64,000 nucleotides of DNA, from positions 1,475,666 through 1,539,665 of the forward strand of contig JAIZWK010000001.1 of NCBI GenBank assembly GCA_021498095.1. Reading direction: 5' to 3'. Under the pieces are notes generated by a model. That model was not told the origin of the DNA. It saw only the letters and a program-made list of their open reading frames with translations, and made no database searches. The translations under genes were made by a program, and so were the position numbers. The DNA is from Candidatus Harpocratesius repetitus. Its GTDB lineage: Archaea; Asgardarchaeota; Lokiarchaeia; Sigyniarchaeales; Promethearchaeaceae. Within the stretch, counting starts at the first letter, position 1. Each line of letters starts with the position of its first letter. This document shows positions 44,126-53,484 of the stretch, piece by piece.

Positions 44126-44507
44126 CGTGCTTAATATTTACCAAAACCAGATGGTGAATGAGATAAATGTAAAAAAAGTTATTTCATTGGGAACTCATTA
44201 AAAAAAGAATTATCAGAATTAAATCTCGAAGTGAATTTATTATAAAAATCCTTTTAGAAATTCTTTAAAAAAAATAACCAGAATGAATAATAAACCAAAT
44301 AAAGAAAACCGAGATGATGAATGATATGTAAATGAAAATATATTTTTAACTTTTTAATTATCAACGAAGAGATTATGCGAAATTTTTCAGTAAAAAGCAA
44401 AGAAAACGCGAGCGAGAAATTATCGCAAGTAGATATGAGTTTATTTGAAAAGATATATCAATTTTGGTATAAATCGTTAAAGGAATAATAAATATCTTAA
44501 TTTTAGA
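44126..44507. other. Intergenic region after the transposase
   Basis: About 380 AT-rich bases with no RNA-like structure that I recognise. It holds one short frame, 44375-44488 (listed separately). Part of it may be the right end of the transposon, whose ends I could not define. Confidence 0.4.
44375..44488 (+). CDS. Possible small protein of 37 residues
   Basis: ATG 44375 follows GAAGAGATT. It encodes MRNFSVKSKENASEKLSQVD and then a helical C-terminus with FEKIYQFWYKSLKE. No family is recognised. Codon use is ordinary for the window, but the length is short enough to be chance. Confidence 0.25.
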   Translation: MRNFSVKSKENASEKLSQVDMSLFEKIYQFWYKSLKE

Positions 44508-45398
44508 TTATACGGTGGGGAATCTTTTATAGATTAACCGTTTTAATAATTCTTTGAATTCTTGCTTATATCTTTCACGATCTACTTTTTTCATGCCATA
44601 ATTAATATGTTCATAATAACAACGAAGCAAATTGGAGATGCTATATCCACTTTTATTTAATACAGTAATAAAAGTAAATGAATGATTAGGAGGAAATGGA
44701 TCTTCAGTTCTAATTTCAATTACTGTTGTATCTTGTTCTATTTTATAAAATTGAAACCCTTCTTTAAGAAATTCTTTCCAACTGGGATTTAAATGAATAA
44801 CCACATTAAAATAATCTAAGTATTCTTTTTGTTTTGCAGAGAAAAATGCCAGTAGCATCTGTGTTTTGTTAATTTGAATGGGAATCCCTGGATTCTCATT
44901 TTCAACTGGAACCAAATCTAGAAATTCAATTATTTTCTTGACCATTTCTTTTTTTTTTTCAATAAGATCCATTTGCTGATGATCCGAAAACATAGCACTG
45001 ATGGTTGTTAAGGATTCCCAATTTTCGATAAAAAGTTGTTTTTCGGAAGGTGTATAAATCCGATTATACACATTTTTAAGAAAAGCTTTATTGTATTGTG
45101 AAATTGAATTCGTTGCATTTGTTTCAACTTCTGAAGGATTTCCTGGATCAATTAGGATTATTTGAGATCCATCGAAAAGAATGTTTCCTTCATGCAGATC
45201 ATGATGAACCGCTAACTTATGATTCAAAACTAATTGTGCATCGATTAATTGAGTCATAATTTTGTTTTTTTCTTCAACAGAAAGTTCTTTTATACTCGCA
45301 AACGCTTGATCAAGAGGCTTTCCATCAATCCAATCCATCACGATTCCAACAAATGATTTTTTGTTGAAGCGAATTTGAAATGGAAAATAAATTTTCAC
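44508..45398 (-). CDS. Protein-kinase-like C-lobe without N-lobe
   Basis: 296 residues, GTG start at 45398. The catalytic loop VHHDLHEGNILFDGSQIILIDPG has the H.D.....N of kinases and DPG in place of DFG, in the style of RIO/Bud32/lipopolysaccharide-type kinases. Hinge residues (GIVMDWIDGKPL) come right at the start, and the glycine-rich loop, catalytic Lys and alpha-C helix are absent. An in-frame TGA lies four codons upstream, and the upstream DNA is the start of the divergent 959-residue gene, so no N-lobe is available. It could be a truncated kinase or pseudogene, or bind its partner for the missing lobe. Confidence 0.6.
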   Translation of the reverse strand: MKIYFPFQIRFNKKSFVGIVMDWIDGKPLDQAFASIKELSVEEKNKIMTQLIDAQLVLNHKLAVHHDLHEGNILFDGSQIILIDPGNPSEVETNATNSISQYNKAFLKNVYNRIYTPSEKQLFIENWESLTTISAMFSDHQQMDLIEKKKEMVKKIIEFLDLVPVENENPGIPIQINKTQMLLAFFSAKQKEYLDYFNVVIHLNPSWKEFLKEGFQFYKIEQDTTVIEIRTEDPFPPNHSFTFITVLNKSGYSISNLLRCYYEHINYGMKKVDRERYKQEFKELLKRLIYKRFPTV

Positions 45399-45417
45399 TA
45401 TATTTCTTCAGGGTAAT

Positions 45418-48297
45418 ATGCGATCTTCCTTACGGGATGCACTGCGGGTTCAAGGTTATAAATTTAATCCCAAAGCTTTAACATCTATGAATTTTCCCAA
45501 CTGTCACCTCTCAGTTCGGGCACGAAATAAGGCACTCTTGGAAGCAATGGCATTGTTTGGGGAAAATTGGCAGGCGGTAATCCAACAAGACAGTAAATAT
45601 TATCAAGCTTTGTTCGGCGTGGGAGAAGGGACTGGCCGAACGATTGATGTGGTTTATACATTTGACTCTGGCAAAGTAATTTGCGTTTATGCGGATGGAA
45701 GAGCAATGGATTTGGATGTTGAAACTGGAGCTCGATGGATTGACAAAAAATATGTGACTGAACATCAATCTGAGATTATTAAGGTTTTAGTGATTGACCC
45801 TACCATCCAGAAACATTTAAAAGATTTCATCCCTAAGCAATCAATTTTAAATGTAAGGGTGAGTGAAAATATAGATACTTTCGTACTTGAGTTCGAGCTA
45901 ACGAAAAGAATTTTAGGCGATGATTTTGACCGCATTCATCATCGCCATCAATTATGGGCATCTCCATTAGCTCGTGAAGTAATAAATTTACCTTGGAACC
46001 CTACAACTTTCAATGTCAACTTTGCTAAATATCTCAAACATATTCAAAATGTCATTGCCCCAAAAGCAGAAGAAAATTACAATCTTATTCGTGAAACAAC
46101 AGAGCGTCGATATCCATACTTAGAATTATCCAATAATGAACCTTTGCCCGATAAATATTATGGAGATTATGTTATTAAAAATCGAGTTAATGGAATTTAT
46201 CCAATCTTCCCACTTGAAACGAAGGGATGGAAAATACGAGATACACTAGCTTATATGTATATCATAGAAAATTTAGAATTACAAAGCTTGTATGAAAATC
46301 TTCAACCAAAAGAGAAAGTTGAGGCTTATTTACGAGATTATGACGATTTTATAGAAGCTTTTGCTTTAGATGGTGCTATATCTATACAGCATGATGATCA
46401 TAAAATTCCAATTGAAGTTTTTAAAAATAAACACGTGCTTAATGCTATGGCGGCTAAAAAAGGAAAAATATTTTTAGTAAATCTCCGCTCGTCAAGTTAT
46501 AGTGTATTTAAAGCATATCAACATTCAATGGAACCTGCCTATGTTCATCAAGCTCTTAAAAATTTAAAGAATAACAAGTTAATTCTTCTAGAATATCAGA
46601 CTAATTTACTCGCTGCCATTCAATCTGTTTTTTCAGGATTGTCTATTCCTTTTCAAACTTTTCATGGAGTAGTCTCTACAAAATTTTTAGGAAGATTCCA
46701 AACAATAATTAATTATTTAAATGGAAAAAGTGATTCTAAAGCAAGTGATATATTTAAGTATATAAAGAAAATTGTGGAATACGCAAAATTAATGGAATCT
46801 CTTTCTATTTTACCTCCAGGAGAAATTGCTTCTAATATCTTTAACCGAAATCTGAAAACAATTCAAGGTATCGATGTTTATTCTTGGCTTGAACTACCTT
46901 GTGACATTAATCCCGAAATCTCAAATTGGGAGTATCTCCTCTCTTCATCGAGCAAAAAATCCATTATAAGTGATAATTTTAGAAAAATTTCATCTTTCGC
47001 CGATTTCTTAAGAAATTTATTAGCTGATTCATATGTTAAAAATTTACAAAATCTCCAAGCCAAATTTCAATTTATCGCAAAATACATGCCAAGTATAAAA
47101 TCTTGGGAATGGCGAAATGAGATTAGCACATCCACACAATTAGGAAATTCTTATTTTTTTAATTGGGTCAATCAATTTACTGAAAAAATGTTTAAAGAGA
47201 CAGATTTACTTCTTCTCGATCAAGTTTTTACTGATTTGAGTGAATTTAGAGGTAATCCAACTTCATTTGAAAAATTTAATATTTTACCCCTAGAAACCTT
47301 AGAAACACTCGATGCGCTTGTCCACACCTTCATTGATGAAATTTTTGATGGAAAAGTTGATTTCTTTGAAAATTGGGTGCAACGTATATCCCACCAATAT
47401 TACATGAATACTCCAAATCGACTTCCTCTTGATTATAAGTTTATCGATTTTGAAACTGTTTATTTTCAACTAAGCGCTCAAATAGCCTTAAAACCTGAAA
47501 TTTTATCCAGATATATACTGAAAAAAGATAATGGTCAAGAATTTTCGGTTTCTCTTAGATTTGACAGTTATTTCGAACAGAATATCGCGGATAAAATAAT
47601 GCAATATTTATCACCTTTTATAAAAAAGATTTTTGCTTCAGAGACTTTTATCAGACATTTGACTGGAAAGGATAAAAAAGAAATTGGCATGCATACATTA
47701 GATATTCAAATTCAGTTTCGAGACTTACTCGGTTTGATTTTCGAAGGTTTGGGATATAAAGAAAAAAATCCAAATGGAAAACCATATGCTGAAGAAAAAA
47801 ATGAATTATTGAAAATTCTATTGAAAAGCGGAATTGCTCCTATATATATTCCCTATAAATGGGGTGATTTTATTGATGTAGTAAAATATTATCATAATGA
47901 GAAAAAAAATGGCAAACCTATCGGTAATCTGGCTCCGTTACTGACCATGGAGCAATTGGAAATATATCTACGCACATTGGCTAATGGATTTGCTGCAGGT
48001 CTATCAGAAATCGAAAGTCTGTATTATGCAGGATCAAGTTCTACTATTACCATTAATAGTCAAGAAATTCCCTATTATCAATTATTAGGATTTAATAATG
48101 AAGAAGAAGGAAAAGCTTTAATGGAATTATTCGGTCTGGCTGGGGTGGATCATGATACTCCCCGCAACACTGCATTTGAAAATGGATTGCCCCGCGAAAA
48201 TATTTTCTTTGATTCCATTGGTGACGCTGTAAATCTTGGACATGATGGTAAACCGGTTTTCAAAATAGATGATGCCATGGATATGAGGCTTTGGTGA
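45418..48297 (+). CDS. Large orphan protein (959 residues)
   Basis: ATG 45418 follows TCAGGGTAAT. I recognise no family. The N-terminal 200 residues have mixed strands (TIDVVYTFDSGKVICVYAD, DTFVLEFELTKRILG); the middle is helical and rich in Lys, Asn, Leu and Ile. The C-terminal 200 residues contain repeating acidic and aromatic helices and end with FDSIGDAVNLGHDGKPVFKI. No transmembrane helix, signal peptide or cysteine cluster is seen. It is divergent from the kinase C-lobe, with only 19 bases between starts, so the two probably share control. Codon use matches neighbours. A conserved novel protein of Asgard archaea is possible, but I have no homologue to compare. Confidence 0.7.
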   Translation: MRSSLRDALRVQGYKFNPKALTSMNFPNCHLSVRARNKALLEAMALFGENWQAVIQQDSKYYQALFGVGEGTGRTIDVVYTFDSGKVICVYADGRAMDLDVETGARWIDKKYVTEHQSEIIKVLVIDPTIQKHLKDFIPKQSILNVRVSENIDTFVLEFELTKRILGDDFDRIHHRHQLWASPLAREVINLPWNPTTFNVNFAKYLKHIQNVIAPKAEENYNLIRETTERRYPYLELSNNEPLPDKYYGDYVIKNRVNGIYPIFPLETKGWKIRDTLAYMYIIENLELQSLYENLQPKEKVEAYLRDYDDFIEAFALDGAISIQHDDHKIPIEVFKNKHVLNAMAAKKGKIFLVNLRSSSYSVFKAYQHSMEPAYVHQALKNLKNNKLILLEYQTNLLAAIQSVFSGLSIPFQTFHGVVSTKFLGRFQTIINYLNGKSDSKASDIFKYIKKIVEYAKLMESLSILPPGEIASNIFNRNLKTIQGIDVYSWLELPCDINPEISNWEYLLSSSSKKSIISDNFRKISSFADFLRNLLADSYVKNLQNLQAKFQFIAKYMPSIKSWEWRNEISTSTQLGNSYFFNWVNQFTEKMFKETDLLLLDQVFTDLSEFRGNPTSFEKFNILPLETLETLDALVHTFIDEIFDGKVDFFENWVQRISHQYYMNTPNRLPLDYKFIDFETVYFQLSAQIALKPEILSRYILKKDNGQEFSVSLRFDSYFEQNIADKIMQYLSPFIKKIFASETFIRHLTGKDKKEIGMHTLDIQIQFRDLLGLIFEGLGYKEKNPNGKPYAEEKNELLKILLKSGIAPIYIPYKWGDFIDVVKYYHNEKKNGKPIGNLAPLLTMEQLEIYLRTLANGFAAGLSEIESLYYAGSSSTITINSQEIPYYQLLGFNNEEEGKALMELFGLAGVDHDTPRNTAFENGLPRENIFFDSIGDAVNLGHDGKPVFKIDDAMDMRLW

Positions 48298-48519
48298 TGG
48301 AATTACTTGCACTTGACGGATAAGTTTTTAGATTCAGGCACCTTGAATTTAGGATATGCTTGGATCAACTGGAAACTAGTAAAAATTGACTAGCAAAATT
48401 TTCATTATTATTGATCGAAATTATTAATTAATCCATCTTTTTTCCTCCTAAATTTAAATAAAATTCTTTTTTTTTGACTCAATCACCTAAACAATAAAAA
48501 AAAATCGGATCTAAAGAAA

Positions 48520-49635
48520 ATGAAAATTACAAAGGAGTTTTTAAAAAAGCCATCTTCCCTATATCTCACAAAGTATTATCGTGATCGGTTAAAATTTCGC
48601 CCAAATCGCAGTCCAGGATCACTACGTTTTCCATATACCGAATTGCCGCCTACCCATGCTCATTATCTACAAAAGCTCAAAGTTCTGTGGGAAGATCCCG
48701 ACTACGACTACGATTCCAGCGACCCTCCATACATGAAAACGAGCGGATATTTTGATTCTAAGCGGAATTTCAAGTATTTTAACAATCTGAATCTTGTGGG
48801 GCTCCATCGCGCGCCTTCATCGGATCTCCTTGCTCATTTGACCCGTTTTCCAGAACTTTTTCCTGAGACAGAGTTTATTTATTTAGAAGATCAATTTATT
48901 ACCGAATTTCCCGCATGGATTAACCGTTTGCCTAAACTAAGAAACCTTACCCTCGCTTTATATAACATTACATCGATTCCCGCCGATTTCTTTGCAACCC
49001 ATCCTCACTTGACTGCACTTTATCTATATATTCCGTGTGTGGTCGAATTACCCGATTGCTTCAACCTTGTGCCTGATTTCCGGTCGCTAATCCTTTACAA
49101 TACGAAAAACCTTCGCAGCTTGCCTGACAGCTTGTTCCACGCTCCCAAATTGGAACGCATTGAATTTTTTCCTCCAACACATGTAGGCATCAGCGTTCCG
49201 CAGTGGGAACAAATCCATCATCGTGATATTCGAATAGTATATTGTCTCTGCAGTAATGCTGTTGAAAATGACAAATATTGGAACCGTTTTCTTATTTTCA
49301 GTAATATTCTACGAGAATCTAAAAATTTAGATCGTATTGCACATCCTTTTGTACCAATTGCTGACTTTTTTTACTATCTGCATCCTAGCACGTGGTTTAC
49401 TCATGCCGAATATGAAATAAAATGTGAACTCGATCCCTTTAATCCTATGCCAAGTCCTTGTGACATAATTCGTACGGTTATTACGCGTGACCGCCGATTA
49501 GGGCGACCTATTACTCTTGACTTTATTGAACATGTAAATAAGTATACAGATATTTATGGTGATGATTGCCTTAAATATGACAGAAACCCAAAAATTAATT
49601 TAAAAGATAAATTGTTGAAAAATCAAAGAAAATAA
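48520..49635 (+). CDS. Leucine-rich-repeat protein
   Basis: 371 residues. About residues 75-240 are leucine-rich repeats (LVGLHRAPSSDLLAHLTRF, EFPAWINRLPKLRNLTLALY, SIPADFFATHPHLTALYLYI, RSLPDSLFHAPKLERIEFF), with the L..L.L.. N.L pattern and P-rich turns that recall bacterial LRRs. The base composition looks different from its neighbours: more G+C and many CGC, GCG and CCG codons, which suggests transfer. No signal peptide. Role likely protein binding. Confidence 0.75.
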   Translation: MKITKEFLKKPSSLYLTKYYRDRLKFRPNRSPGSLRFPYTELPPTHAHYLQKLKVLWEDPDYDYDSSDPPYMKTSGYFDSKRNFKYFNNLNLVGLHRAPSSDLLAHLTRFPELFPETEFIYLEDQFITEFPAWINRLPKLRNLTLALYNITSIPADFFATHPHLTALYLYIPCVVELPDCFNLVPDFRSLILYNTKNLRSLPDSLFHAPKLERIEFFPPTHVGISVPQWEQIHHRDIRIVYCLCSNAVENDKYWNRFLIFSNILRESKNLDRIAHPFVPIADFFYYLHPSTWFTHAEYEIKCELDPFNPMPSPCDIIRTVITRDRRLGRPITLDFIEHVNKYTDIYGDDCLKYDRNPKINLKDKLLKNQRK

Positions 49636-49768
49636 TGGGAGATGGGTGATTTTCCAGCTTAAGGATATCTCTGAGCTATTTGAACACCCGACCCCTTGGT
49701 TTTTTGCTGGAATCGAACTGATTCTCCATCCCAAACCAAGAATCATAGCCAATCTAGACTAATCTCCC
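49636..49768 (-). tRNA. tRNA-Pro(UGG) with two 29-nt introns
   Basis: On the minus strand the acceptor GGGAGAT (49762-49768) pairs fully with ATCTCCC (49637-49643), with A73 at 49636. D arm with GTC/GAT and an AGATTGGCTA loop, anticodon stem CTTGG (49736-49740) with CCAAG (49695-49699), T-stem GGGTG (49685-49689) with CACCC (49644-49648). The anticodon loop becomes TTTGGGA (anticodon TGG) only if 49701-49729 is removed at the canonical 37/38 position. The T-loop becomes TTCAAAT only if 49649-49677 is removed near position 60, with a boundary uncertain by a few bases. Both removals restore a perfect cloverleaf of normal length. CCA is not encoded. An AT-rich box (CTATATTA, 49804-49811) lies upstream. 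Confidence 0.9.
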
Positions 49769-50116
49769 AGTAATGCACCTTATCGTAAAGTATTTCGGAG
49801 ATACTATATTATCAGCTATTTTTCCTGTATTCATTAGGAAAAAATTTCATTTGATAATACTTTACTTCTTCAATTACTAAATATATAAATATCGCATATA
49901 ATAAAAAAATTACGAAAATGCCCCAGTTTGTTATATGGTACAATTATCTGCTTAAAAGATTTAATCGATAAACTCTAATATGATATTTTTAGAAGCCATT
50001 CCTCAAAAAGAAGGACAATAATGGTTTCATTAGAACGATTTAAAAAATTAAATATCCCATCTGCTTAAGAATAATATTCCATTTATGATCTTATCAAATA
50101 TTAAAGATGGCGGAAA
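49769..50116. other. Intergenic region between tRNA-Pro and the helicase gene
   Basis: About 350 bases, AT-rich, with several stops in every frame. It holds the tRNA-Pro promoter on its left and a probable helicase-gene promoter on its right. I see nothing else. Confidence 0.4.
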
Positions 50117-52609
50117 ATGGGTATGCGCGTTGATCCACAAAAAAAAGAAATTCATCTTTCTGTGAAAGATCTCATTTTCATTTCTAAACCACAAGTAGGG
50201 CGACCAGGAGGTTTTTTTATTTCCAGGAAATCACGCGCAATTAAAGGACAAGAATTACATCAGCAATTTCAATCTTTAGTTATGAAGTTAGATTCTTCTC
50301 CAGGTATTTCTGTCATAAATGAGAAATCTGTAAAGATATCAGTAATTCATAAGGGTTGGCGCTTTATTATAACTGGTAGAGCGGATTCAGTCCAAATAAT
50401 GCAAAAAAAGGTTGTTGTGCAGGAAATTAAATCAGTTATTAATTTCCAGAAATTCTCATTAAATTCACCGCTTTTTGTGGGATACCGTCAGCAATTACTT
50501 CTTTATGCTCATTATTTTAAGCAAGAGTATCCTTATCATGAAATTCTGCCTCAATTGGTTGTTATGGAAGTTGGAAGTGTTCAAATCAAGATTATTGATG
50601 TTCCATTCGAATCCCAAACTAAGTATTTAGAAAAACAATGTGATATTCTTCTCAATATGTGGAATGAAGGCGAGATAAAGAAAAAACAGATGCGTGGGCG
50701 CGAATCTTCAATTGTTTTTCCTTTTTCGACCTATAGACCGCATCAAAAAGAAATGATTGAGCAAATTGATTCTGCACTAAGCGATCGCAAATCCGTAATG
50801 TTGGTTGCGCCGACCGGTTTGGGGAAGACTGCAGGTTCTTTAATTCCAGCCCTTCGCCATACGATTGCAAATAACTTACGTTTGTTTATTGTAACTTCCA
50901 AAACCACCCAGCAGAAAATCTATGCTGACACGTTGCGGATTATGAGTAAACGAAAGGCTGAATTTCATGCCATTGTGCTAACAGCCAAAGAGAAGATGTG
51001 CATCAACGACACCTATTTGTGTGATTCTCATTTCTGTCCTTATATTTCGGATTATTCTGAAGAGAGGGTTACTGGTGCGGTTACACATTTATTAAAACAT
51101 TCTGTTTTAGAAGCACCATTTATTCGACGAATTGCAAAAAAAGAGCGTCTTTGTCCGTTTGAGCTGGCATTAGATGCTTCTTTAGAGTGTGATGTGATTG
51201 TAGGAGATTATAATTATGTATTTAATCCCCGTATTCGTCTGCAGAGATATTTTGATGATATTCACGATGATTGCCTGATCATTGTAGATGAAGCGCATAA
51301 TCTTCCTGATCGAGCTCGAGAGTATTATTCTCCTTCCTTATTGAAGGAAGAAATTGAAGAAATAATTGTTTTTATTCATGAGCAGCCAGTATCATTCGAG
51401 ACAAGAAAAGCACTTGAAGATCAATTGAAAGATATATTAGGTTATCTTCAAAAAATGCATTCAAGACTTAAACATGAATTATCTGGATTTAATCAGCGTG
51501 TGGTTCCTGTAAAGGTTGATAATAAGCGCTTTTCTAGTTGGGTTAAATCATTAGACAAATTAGTCTATCTGTATGTACAAGAATTGTCGAAAGACTCCGA
51601 TCATTCACTGCTACCTGATGATCCATTTTTAATATTCATTCGTTCATTCACTTTCTTTACTTCTTTATTATCTGAGCGTCAAAAACCCGAATTCCAACTA
51701 TTATATTATCCAAAAGAGTATCGACTTCAAATTTTCTGCATATCTGCACATCGTAAGTTGGCTCAACAAATGCAAGGATTTTATGCAGTGATTATGCAAT
51801 CTGCTACTTTAACACCATTTGAATATTATCAGAAAATGCTTGGTTTACCAAAAACAACAAAAAAAATTATTTATCCTTCTCCCTTTCCTCCAGAAAATAT
51901 GCTCATCTTGAATTATACAGGATTGTCAACTCGTTATGAACATCGAAAAAATTCACTACAAAAAATCGCAGAATTAATCATAACCACCGTGAATGTTCAT
52001 CCTGGGAACTATCTGGCATTTTTTCCTAGCTATTCTTATTTAGATCAAGTTTTTTCTCTGTTAGAAAATAGAAATCTACCAGTAGAAATAATAAAACAAG
52101 GAAGAAATATGACTGAACGTGAACGTAAAAAAACGTTAAAATTGCTTCAAAAACATGCTCAAAATCAATTAATGAGGCTTTCAACACAAAATCTTAAAAA
52201 AAATCCGAAGCATTTAAGAAAAAATAGGAGTAAATTCGGATTTCTACTTTGTGGGGTTCATGGAGGAATTTTCAGTGAAGGAGTCGATTATGAAGGAGAT
52301 ATGGGAATAGGTGTTTTTATCATCGGTCCTGGACTCCCTTCTTATAATTTCGAGCAAGAATTGATAAAAGATTATTTTCAAAAAACCATGCATAAAGGAT
52401 TTGAATACGCTTATCGAAATCCAGGGATGACTCGTGTAATACAGGCTGCAGGACGCATTATTCGTTCTTCACAAGATCGAGGTGTTATATTGTTGATCGG
52501 GGAACGATTTGCTACTCCATATTATGCTGAGTTATTTCCAAAAGAATGGAATATTCATAAAATAAAAGATTATAAAGCAATTCCTATCTATTTGAATAAT
52601 TTTTGGTGA
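50117..52609 (+). CDS. XPD/DinG-type helicase fused to a PD-(D/E)XK nuclease
   Basis: 830 residues. The N-terminal about 200 residues have a RecB/Cas4-like nuclease pattern: H48 in GQELHQQF, D90 in GRADSV, then E103 and K105 in VVQEIKS. The helicase has Walker A at about 231-238 (APTGLGKT), four Cys that fit an XPD-style [4Fe-4S] cluster (C295, C302, C307, C346), DEAH at 391-394, and the motif VI QAAGRIIRSSQDRG near the end. The expected activities are 5'-3' unwinding with DNA cleavage for repair or replication. The upstream gap holds no partner. Each domain is clear; the substrate is inferred. Confidence 0.9.
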   Translation: MGMRVDPQKKEIHLSVKDLIFISKPQVGRPGGFFISRKSRAIKGQELHQQFQSLVMKLDSSPGISVINEKSVKISVIHKGWRFIITGRADSVQIMQKKVVVQEIKSVINFQKFSLNSPLFVGYRQQLLLYAHYFKQEYPYHEILPQLVVMEVGSVQIKIIDVPFESQTKYLEKQCDILLNMWNEGEIKKKQMRGRESSIVFPFSTYRPHQKEMIEQIDSALSDRKSVMLVAPTGLGKTAGSLIPALRHTIANNLRLFIVTSKTTQQKIYADTLRIMSKRKAEFHAIVLTAKEKMCINDTYLCDSHFCPYISDYSEERVTGAVTHLLKHSVLEAPFIRRIAKKERLCPFELALDASLECDVIVGDYNYVFNPRIRLQRYFDDIHDDCLIIVDEAHNLPDRAREYYSPSLLKEEIEEIIVFIHEQPVSFETRKALEDQLKDILGYLQKMHSRLKHELSGFNQRVVPVKVDNKRFSSWVKSLDKLVYLYVQELSKDSDHSLLPDDPFLIFIRSFTFFTSLLSERQKPEFQLLYYPKEYRLQIFCISAHRKLAQQMQGFYAVIMQSATLTPFEYYQKMLGLPKTTKKIIYPSPFPPENMLILNYTGLSTRYEHRKNSLQKIAELIITTVNVHPGNYLAFFPSYSYLDQVFSLLENRNLPVEIIKQGRNMTERERKKTLKLLQKHAQNQLMRLSTQNLKKNPKHLRKNRSKFGFLLCGVHGGIFSEGVDYEGDMGIGVFIIGPGLPSYNFEQELIKDYFQKTMHKGFEYAYRNPGMTRVIQAAGRIIRSSQDRGVILLIGERFATPYYAELFPKEWNIHKIKDYKAIPIYLNNFW

Positions 52610-52710
52610 ATAAAAACACTGTATTAATATACCATATAAGGATATGATAAGTGATGTAAATAAATACTTAACCAAAAAAATTTATAAAATTCGATCTTTA
52701 TTTTTACAAT

Positions 52711-53229
52711 ATGGCTCTGCTAAGCAAATCCAAAAAATTAAAGATTCTATCACCTTTTCTATTACATTTCTGTATTATTTTATTATATTGGGCAATTTTA
52801 ATCTACTATATTCACTTTTTTTTCGAAAGTTTTTATAATATATTTATTTTACAAAAACACAATGAAACACAAAATTTAGTATTAAGATTGAGAATATTTT
52901 ATTTACTTCCGATGATTTTTCCATTAATTCTATTAAGATTGATAGTAGAAAAAGGACGGATCATGGAATCTGGCGATTTCTTTCCGATTTTGCCATTTAT
53001 GATATTTTGGGCAATTCTAAGTAGTGTGATTTACATTTTCTTTTTTGTTATGGTGATTATATCTCCTCCTAATGAATGTGATCGTTATGAACTAATGCCA
53101 TTCTTTTGGTTATTTAACAATTTGGCTTTTACAGCTGGAATATATTGGAGAATTCTCTATAAAGAGAAAAAATTTTACTCAAATCTAGTAAATGAGAATA
53201 CTTCAATAGCAGATTCTTCTTCTTCTTGA
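52711..53229 (+). CDS. Four-helix membrane protein, unknown
   Basis: 172 residues from ATG 52711. Hydrophobic helices at about 14-36 (LSPFLLHFCIILLYWAILIY), 63-80, 93-118 and 127-145, with a short charged tail. No family is recognised. It lies 101 bases after the helicase gene on the same strand. Confidence 0.55.
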   Translation: MALLSKSKKLKILSPFLLHFCIILLYWAILIYYIHFFFESFYNIFILQKHNETQNLVLRLRIFYLLPMIFPLILLRLIVEKGRIMESGDFFPILPFMIFWAILSSVIYIFFFVMVIISPPNECDRYELMPFFWLFNNLAFTAGIYWRILYKEKKFYSNLVNENTSIADSSSS

Positions 53230-53484
53230 GTTGAATTATAAGATTTAATACTACTACATAAAATGAATATAAAGAATATGATTTTTTTATTAATAAATTA
53301 AGTTATTTTGCTTCAAAATTGAATGGAATTTTAAGAATTTTATATTCTCTTTTAAGATTCTTAACAAATTGTTGGAAATTTTCTCTCTTGAGTGTTAATG
53401 ATACTATAACTACATTCTAGGGGAATTAATAAAAAAAATGTTTTTAGAACTGAAATCTTTTTCAAGAAAGCGGGCAATATAGTG

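Noticed and set aside
42670-44260. Boundaries of the IS4-like element
   Set aside because: No matching inverted repeats or target duplication could be found by eye, so only the transposase is reported.
45399-45420. TGA four codons before the kinase GTG read as another selenocysteine
   Set aside because: Nothing upstream encodes an N-lobe, and there is no Sec-protein motif there.
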